From the NCBI GenBank assembly GCA_964512675.1, contig CAZEJR010000006.1, positions 43,517-107,516 on the forward strand: DNA of 64,000 nucleotides, given 5' to 3'. The stretch comes from A07HB70 sp964512675. Lineage in GTDB: Archaea; Halobacteriota; Halobacteria; Halobacteriales; Haloferacaceae. The notes under the pieces were generated by a model. That model did not search any database, was not told the origin of the DNA, and was given only the letters and a program-made list of their open reading frames with translations. A program made the position numbers and the translations under genes. Positions 59,884 through 64,000 of this stretch are shown piece after piece (within the stretch, counting starts at the first letter, position 1; every line of letters begins with the position of its first letter).

Positions 59884-61326
59884 TCACTGCCAGTCGAACG
59901 CCGTCTCGAGGTCGTGTGGCACGTGCCCGCCGCTCGCGCGCTCGCGGTACGACCGGAGCGCGGGCCGGTGTGCCGGGTCGGCCAGTTCGACGAGCCGGTC
60001 GGCACGCTCTCGTGGGTCCAGCCCCCGGAGGTCGGCGACACCGTGGTCCGTGACGACGACGTCGACGTCGTGTTCGGTGTGGTCGACGTGGCGGACGAAG
60101 GGGACGACCCGCGAGACGCCGCCACCCTTCGCCGTCGACGGCAGGGCCACGACCGAGAGGTGCGCGGCGCGCGCGAAGTCGCCGCCGCCGCCGACGCCGC
60201 TCACGATCCGCGTACCGTCGACGTGGGTGACGTTCGCGTGGCCGTAGATGTCGACCGACAGGGCGCTGTTGACCGCGACGACGCCGAACCGGTCGACGAG
60301 CGCGGGCGCGTTCGACACGTCCGTCGGTCTGAGGACCACCTCGTCGGCGTAGCGGTCGAGGTCGGCGAACAGTCGCTCCTGGCCCGCCTCCGACAGCGCG
60401 AGCGCGGTCGCGCTCGCGCCGTCCAGCGCGCCCGTATCGAGGAGGTCGAGCAGGCCGTCCTGTACCACTTCGCCGAAGTACCGGAGCCGCCCGTCCGCGA
60501 GCGACGATCCCGCGAGTGCGCCCATCAGCGCGTTTCCGAGGCTCCCGACGCCGAACTGGAGCGTGAGCGTCTCGCGCAGGACCGGATCACGACCGCGCTC
60601 CGTCGCGAGGAAGCGGACGAGGTTCGCCGCCACCGCCTCGTCGGCGGCGGTCGGCTCGCGGAACTCGTAGGGGTCGTCCGGACGGTCCGTCTCGACGACG
60701 GCCCGCAGCTTCGCGGGGTCGAACACGACCCGCGGCGCGCCGATCCGCCCCGCAGGGTCGGTCAGCGGAATCGGCTCGCGGTCGGGCGGCGCCGCGGGAC
60801 GGTAGACGTCGTGGAGGCGCGCCAGCCCGCGAGGCTGTGCGCGGTTCACCTCGACGACCACCTCGTCCGCGGCGGCGACGTACGCCGGGGTCTGACCGAG
60901 CGACGTCGAGGGCGCGAGCCAGCCCTCGCCGACGGCGACCGCCTCGACGACGGCGACGTCGGGGTCTCCGAGGCGCCCGAACGCAACCTCGTCGGCGAGC
61001 CCGGCGACGTGGCGGTCGGCGAAGGCGATCCGCCCGTCGTCGACCGCCGCCCGCGCCTCGTCCGTCGCGACGAAGGGGAACCGGCGCGTGACCGCGTCCG
61101 CCTCGACGAGTGCACCGTCGACGGCCTCGCCGGTCGACCCGCCGCTGACGACCGTCAGCGCGAGGTCGCGGTCCGACGCCGCCAGCGCCTCGGGCACCGC
61201 CTTCGGATCGCCGACGCTCCCGAATCCGCTGACCGCGAGCGCCGCGTCGGCGGCGATCCCGGCGGCGACCGTCGTGGCGTCACGGACCGGCAGGTCACCC
61301 GCGACCCGGTCTGGTCCTGTCGTCAT
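59884..61326 (-). CDS. Acetyl-CoA hydrolase/CoA-transferase family enzyme
   Basis: A 480-residue family I CoA-transferase starting at ATG 61326. Both halves are present: the N-terminal CoA-binding half (LAVSGFGSVGDPKAVPEALA) and the C-terminal half (LQFGVGSLGNALMGALAGSS). The presumed catalytic Glu is in YFGEVVQDGLLDLLDTG. IVSGVGGGGDFARAAHLSVV and VVVTDHGVADLRGLDPRERA follow the succinyl-CoA:acetate CoA-transferase/acetyl-CoA hydrolase pattern. It would move CoA between acetate and another acyl-CoA. No pathway partner is adjacent. Confidence 0.9.
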   Translation of the reverse strand: MTTGPDRVAGDLPVRDATTVAAGIAADAALAVSGFGSVGDPKAVPEALAASDRDLALTVVSGGSTGEAVDGALVEADAVTRRFPFVATDEARAAVDDGRIAFADRHVAGLADEVAFGRLGDPDVAVVEAVAVGEGWLAPSTSLGQTPAYVAAADEVVVEVNRAQPRGLARLHDVYRPAAPPDREPIPLTDPAGRIGAPRVVFDPAKLRAVVETDRPDDPYEFREPTAADEAVAANLVRFLATERGRDPVLRETLTLQFGVGSLGNALMGALAGSSLADGRLRYFGEVVQDGLLDLLDTGALDGASATALALSEAGQERLFADLDRYADEVVLRPTDVSNAPALVDRFGVVAVNSALSVDIYGHANVTHVDGTRIVSGVGGGGDFARAAHLSVVALPSTAKGGGVSRVVPFVRHVDHTEHDVDVVVTDHGVADLRGLDPRERADRLVELADPAHRPALRSYRERASGGHVPHDLETAFDWQ

Positions 61327-61408
61327 CCGCCCGGTCTCCGGGCGCCAGCCTCCTCGCTCTGTCGGTCGCGGGGAGAGACTTTTCGGCGCCCGTCGCCGAC
61401 CGCCGACC

Positions 61409-62788
61409 GTGCCCCCTTCGACGGCGACGTTCGTGCGCCGGTTTCGGCGGCTCGACCGCGAGGCGCGCCTGCGGTTCGTCGCGGCGCTGTTCGCGGCACA
61501 GCCGGACGTCGTCGGCGTCGAGACGGAGGGCAGCGTCGTCGTCGTCGCGCGCGACAGCGGCACCGAGCGGGTCGCTGTCGGGCCGCCGACGGGCGACCCG
61601 GTCGACATCGTTGTCGTCGCCGGCGGGTGGCTCGACGCGTTTCCCGGGGGCGGCCGGCGCGCGCGTCGAGCGAGGCGGACGGCTCGTGTCCGCGGCGCGA
61701 CGGTCCTCGGTCCGACGGACCTCCACGACCGGCTCCTGTACGCGGTCGACAGGGGGCGCGCCCGGCAGATCTGCCGCGCGCATCTCGGCCTCGCCTTCGA
61801 CGGCGGTGACGGCCCGGGCGCCGCAGCCCCCGTCCTCGCCGTCGCTGCCGCCGCCCTCCTGGGTCTCGCTCTCGTCGCCGTGTCACCGGTCGGACAGCCG
61901 CCCTTGGGCGGCCCGGCGGTGCCGACGACGGACGCCGGCGTCGACGCCGTGACGCTCCGTGACCCCGCGGCGCTCGCCGACGCCCACCGCGACGCGATCC
62001 GGACGCGCGTCGCGGTTCGGATGAACGCGACGTTCGCCGGACCGCGCCACCTCACCGGCTTCGACACCCGGCGGTCGGGATACGACCCGGACGACGTGGT
62101 GCGAGTCCGGGTCCGGGCCGTCACGACGGACCGGTACCGATCGGTCCGGGAGACGGCCTTCGCCGGCGGGCCGTTGATACGCGACCGCCTCACCGTCGAC
62201 CGCTACGCCGACGGCGACACCGAGTACGTCCGTATCAGCGACGACGCGGAGACGCGGTACAAGCGACAGCCCGTGTCGCGGAGCGGGACGGACCTCGCGA
62301 CGGGCTGGTCGCGGGAGCTCTTCCCGCGGTACCTGACGACGAACCGAACCCGTGTCGAGCGGCTCCCCGCCGACGCCGACGCGCGGTACCGCGTCGTCAC
62401 GACCGGATCCCCCCGGGCCGTCGGCCACGAGGTCCGGGACTACCGTGCGATCGCACGCGTCGCAGCGGACGGGCTGGTGACCCGGCTGTCGGTCGGCTAC
62501 GTCCACCCTGGCACCGGCGCCCGAGTATCGGTCACCGCGCGGTTCGGCTCGGCGGACGCGGCGCCGACGCCCCGGTGGTACGAGACGGCACGCGACCGGG
62601 CCGGGTCAGACGCGCAGGATCGCGCGGGATCGCTGTCGGTCGACCCGGATCGTAAACGGCATCGGCGCTGTGCAGCCGCCCGCCCGACCCGACGTACACG
62701 GGTCGGAACCGGTGTCTCCCTTGCACCGTCCGCGACGCCGTGTTGCCGGTTCTCGCCGCGGTCCTCGTCGCCGGCGTCCCCGTGCTGA
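61409..62788 (+). CDS. Single-pass membrane protein with a large extracellular domain, function unknown
   Basis: About 460 residues from GTG 61409. Residues about 1-135 form a cytosolic alpha/beta domain (DREARLRFVAALFAAQ, then VSVVVVAR-like strands). A TM helix follows (APVLAVAAAALLGLALVAVS), then an extracellular domain rich in Arg/Asp/Thr strands (DPDDVVRVRVRAVTTDRYRS, ADGDTEYVRISDDAETRYKR), similar to haloarchaeal lipoprotein-like proteins of unknown function. After residue about 405 (PTPRWYETARD) the sequence loses coding character, so the natural end may have been lost by a frameshift and the last 55 residues may be spurious. Confidence 0.55.
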   Translation: MPPSTATFVRRFRRLDREARLRFVAALFAAQPDVVGVETEGSVVVVARDSGTERVAVGPPTGDPVDIVVVAGGWLDAFPGGGRRARRARRTARVRGATVLGPTDLHDRLLYAVDRGRARQICRAHLGLAFDGGDGPGAAAPVLAVAAAALLGLALVAVSPVGQPPLGGPAVPTTDAGVDAVTLRDPAALADAHRDAIRTRVAVRMNATFAGPRHLTGFDTRRSGYDPDDVVRVRVRAVTTDRYRSVRETAFAGGPLIRDRLTVDRYADGDTEYVRISDDAETRYKRQPVSRSGTDLATGWSRELFPRYLTTNRTRVERLPADADARYRVVTTGSPRAVGHEVRDYRAIARVAADGLVTRLSVGYVHPGTGARVSVTARFGSADAAPTPRWYETARDRAGSDAQDRAGSLSVDPDRKRHRRCAAARPTRRTRVGTGVSLAPSATPCCRFSPRSSSPASPC

Positions 62789-63287
62789 GGGCGACGACGT
62801 TCGCCGTCGTTCTCTCCGTGGCTATCTCGTCCCCGGAACACCGACGCCGACGCGGCGGTACCTCCCGGAGCGCGTGAGCGCGCGGTTCGGCGCCGAGACG
62901 GCTCCGACGGACGATCCCGTGGCAGCGCTCGTTGCTCTCGGCGTCGTGGAGAACCCGAACGGCGACCAGTCGCTCACGCCGTGATTCGCCCGGCACCGAG
63001 GGGCGGCGACCGCCGACCACCGCTCGCCGGCGGCGCTCGTCGCCGACGCGGCGACCGACCCCGTCCTCTCGGCACGCCGGGCGCGTCGAGACCGCGATCG
63101 CGTCGTCCGCGCCGACCTACGGGGCAGATTCACGTGGTCGCCGACGACTGCCCTGTCTGTGGCGGCCCCGCCGTCGGCTCCGAGGGGGTCGTCGACTCCT
63201 GCTGTCGCGAGGTCCGGTGGTCGTCCTGACCCGTGACGGCTGCGGCGCACGGGTCGCCGCCGGCCGGCCGGCTCGCGGCTATTGAGG
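62710..63287 (+). pseudogene. Decayed genes: membrane segment, small domain and zinc-ribbon remnants
   Basis: Three pieces lie in different frames. VLPVLAAVLVAGVPVLRATT (near 62740) is a hydrophobic helix. RYLPERVSARFGAETAPTDD, then AALVALGVVENPNGDQSLTP and a stop at 62984, reads like the C-terminus of a real protein. DDCPVCGGPAVGSEGVVDSC (near 63140-63205), followed in another frame by VVLTRDGCGARVAA, looks like a two-knuckle zinc ribbon cut by a frameshift. At least two ancestral genes may be involved. Confidence 0.4.
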
Positions 63288-63356
63288 CGTATGGACTACC
63301 TCGTACCGATCTGCGTGCTTCGATTGGTACGTAGGCGCACTGCGTTTTCGCCGGAC

Positions 63357-63366
63357 GTATATATCA
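63357..63366 (+). promoter_or_regulatory. TATA-like box GTATATATCA upstream of the phosphonate-type binding protein
   Basis: An AT-rich element about 45-50 bp before the ATG at 63409 in otherwise GC-rich DNA. The gap implies a leader of about 20 nt if transcription starts 25-27 bp after the box. It stands between decayed genes and an intact transporter gene. Confidence 0.5.
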
Positions 63367-63408
63367 GAATTACAACGGTTCTTTACCCTCTACGAACAGT
63401 CTCACACG

Positions 63409-64000
63409 ATGTCTGACGACAGGACAAGTCGGCGTCGTGTGTTTCTGAAAGGGTCGGCTGCCGCGCTCGCGGCGGGGCTGGCCGGCTGTGCGAGCGGCGG
63501 CTCCTCGTCCGGCGGCTCCTCGTCCGGCGGCTCCTCGTCCGGCGGCGACCCGATGCTGGCGGACGCGAGCGAGTTCGACCCGGCGAACCCGGGCTGGGAA
63601 GAGCACAACTTCCTCTCGTCGGCGCTGGTCGATGCGGGGTACCAGCGCGGGTCGACGACCGACCTGAAGAACATGCGCGACCGCGAGGTGTCGGAGGTCC
63701 CCCACGGCCAGCCGGTCCAGGAGACCCCCGAGAGTGAGAGCGAACTGCTCGATCCGGACACGCTCGTCTTCACCGAGAGCCCGAGCGAGGACGTCCAGGG
63801 TCGGTTCGAGGAGGACTTCCGGGCCGTCTTCGACCGTATCGAGGAGGAGACCGGCAAGCCCGTCGAGTTCAGCAAGGTCGACAGCTACGCGGCCTCCGTC
63901 GAGGCGATGCGCTCGGAGCGTGCCCACATCGCCAACTTCTCGACCGGGACGACCGCGTTCGCGGTCAACCTCGGCGGCGCGGTGCCGTTCGGGGTCGGGC
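63409..64000 (+). CDS. Phosphonate-type ABC transporter substrate-binding lipoprotein (PhnD-like), N-terminal part
   Basis: At least 197 residues, cut by the window's right edge. The start at ATG 63409 gives a Tat signal (TSRRRVFLKGSAAALAAGLA) and a lipobox ending LAGC. A Gly/Ser linker encoded by a 15-bp tandem repeat follows. The folded part has an unusual 60-residue leader (FDPANPGWEEHNFLSSALVD) before the PhnD core (LVFTESPSEDVQGRFEEDFR, then VDSYAASVEAMRSERAHIAN and FGVG). It would deliver phosphonate or phosphate esters to a PhnCE-type importer, presumably encoded beyond the window. Confidence 0.85.
   Translation, partial: MSDDRTSRRRVFLKGSAAALAAGLAGCASGGSSSGGSSSGGSSSGGDPMLADASEFDPANPGWEEHNFLSSALVDAGYQRGSTTDLKNMRDREVSEVPHGQPVQETPESESELLDPDTLVFTESPSEDVQGRFEEDFRAVFDRIEEETGKPVEFSKVDSYAASVEAMRSERAHIANFSTGTTAFAVNLGGAVPFGVG
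63496..63540. repeat. Perfect 15-bp tandem repeat, three copies, in the PhnD-like linker
   Basis: GGCGGCTCCTCGTCC occurs three times without a mismatch (63496, 63511, 63526) followed by a partial copy. It encodes Gly-Gly-Ser-Ser-Ser units between the lipid-anchored cysteine and the folded domain, and can change length in frame. Confidence 0.92.

Noticed and set aside
63496..63540. Tandem repeats considered as CRISPR
   Set aside because: Units are contiguous with no spacers and are in-frame linker codons. No CRISPR array or cas gene is seen anywhere in the window.
1..64000. Replication origin, rRNA operon or complete insertion sequence
   Set aside because: No orc1/cdc6 gene, origin-type repeat cluster, rRNA-like sequence, transposase or IS-type inverted repeats were recognised on reading both strands.

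Overview
This window reads as chromosomal DNA of a haloarchaeon (class Halobacteria). The base composition is very GC-rich. Predicted proteins are acidic. Exported proteins carry Tat-type (SRRR) signals followed by an archaeal lipobox. GTG starts are common, and short AT-rich boxes about 27 bp upstream of start codons fit leaderless promoters. Marker genes are archaeal or haloarchaeal: ribosomal protein L10e, a double-fold histone, an RPA-like multi-OB protein, the NAD-dependent glucose-6-phosphate dehydrogenase Azf, MptD, type II GAPDH and ThiDN. I could not name the genus.

Layout. 0-4 kb: a peptide-type ABC transporter operon on the minus strand whose solute-binding protein appears circularly permuted and whose DppB permease is absent. 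4-8 kb: a thioredoxin-like protein, an enolase-superfamily enzyme and two decayed genes (MFS transporter, Fe-S/CCG-domain oxidoreductase). 8-16 kb: thiDN, mutS and mutL; between mutS and mutL lie a ThDP enzyme and a 2-hydroxyacid dehydrogenase, each broken by one base. 16-20 kb: sugar kinase, PsiE, a second ThDP enzyme. 20-22.3 kb: a graveyard (pilin remnant, integrase remnant) next to tRNA-Ile2/Met and tRNA-Asn. 22.4-26.8 kb: cca, then an RPA-histone-deacetylase operon. 27-37 kb: tRNA-Arg with an integrase remnant, a HAD hydrolase, a cytochrome P450, two decayed sensor kinases, several small genes, azf and mptD. 37-42 kb: creatininase-like hydrolase, ABC exporter, tRNA-Val with a long 3'-end duplication. 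42-43.5 kb: a 1.4-kb integrated element in tRNA-Phe. 43.5-64 kb: a second enolase-superfamily enzyme with a divergent cupin gene, cspA, L10e with a RimK-like ligase, Hsp20, type I GAPDH and PGK, type II GAPDH, aminopeptidase-like protein, PCMT, MFS, CoA-transferase, and the start of a phosphonate-type solute-binding protein.

Themes. Central carbon metabolism is well represented: GAPDH I and PGK form one operon, GAPDH II lies 3.4 kb away, and a KDG-type sugar kinase and Azf are also present. DNA metabolism and chromatin functions are represented by MutS, MutL, RPA, histone and deacetylase. The most distinctive feature is the set of scars at tRNA genes: four of five tRNAs have duplicated 3' ends (two strong, two weak), and three have degenerate haloarchaeal integrase remnants next to them. 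About ten further genes are visibly decayed.
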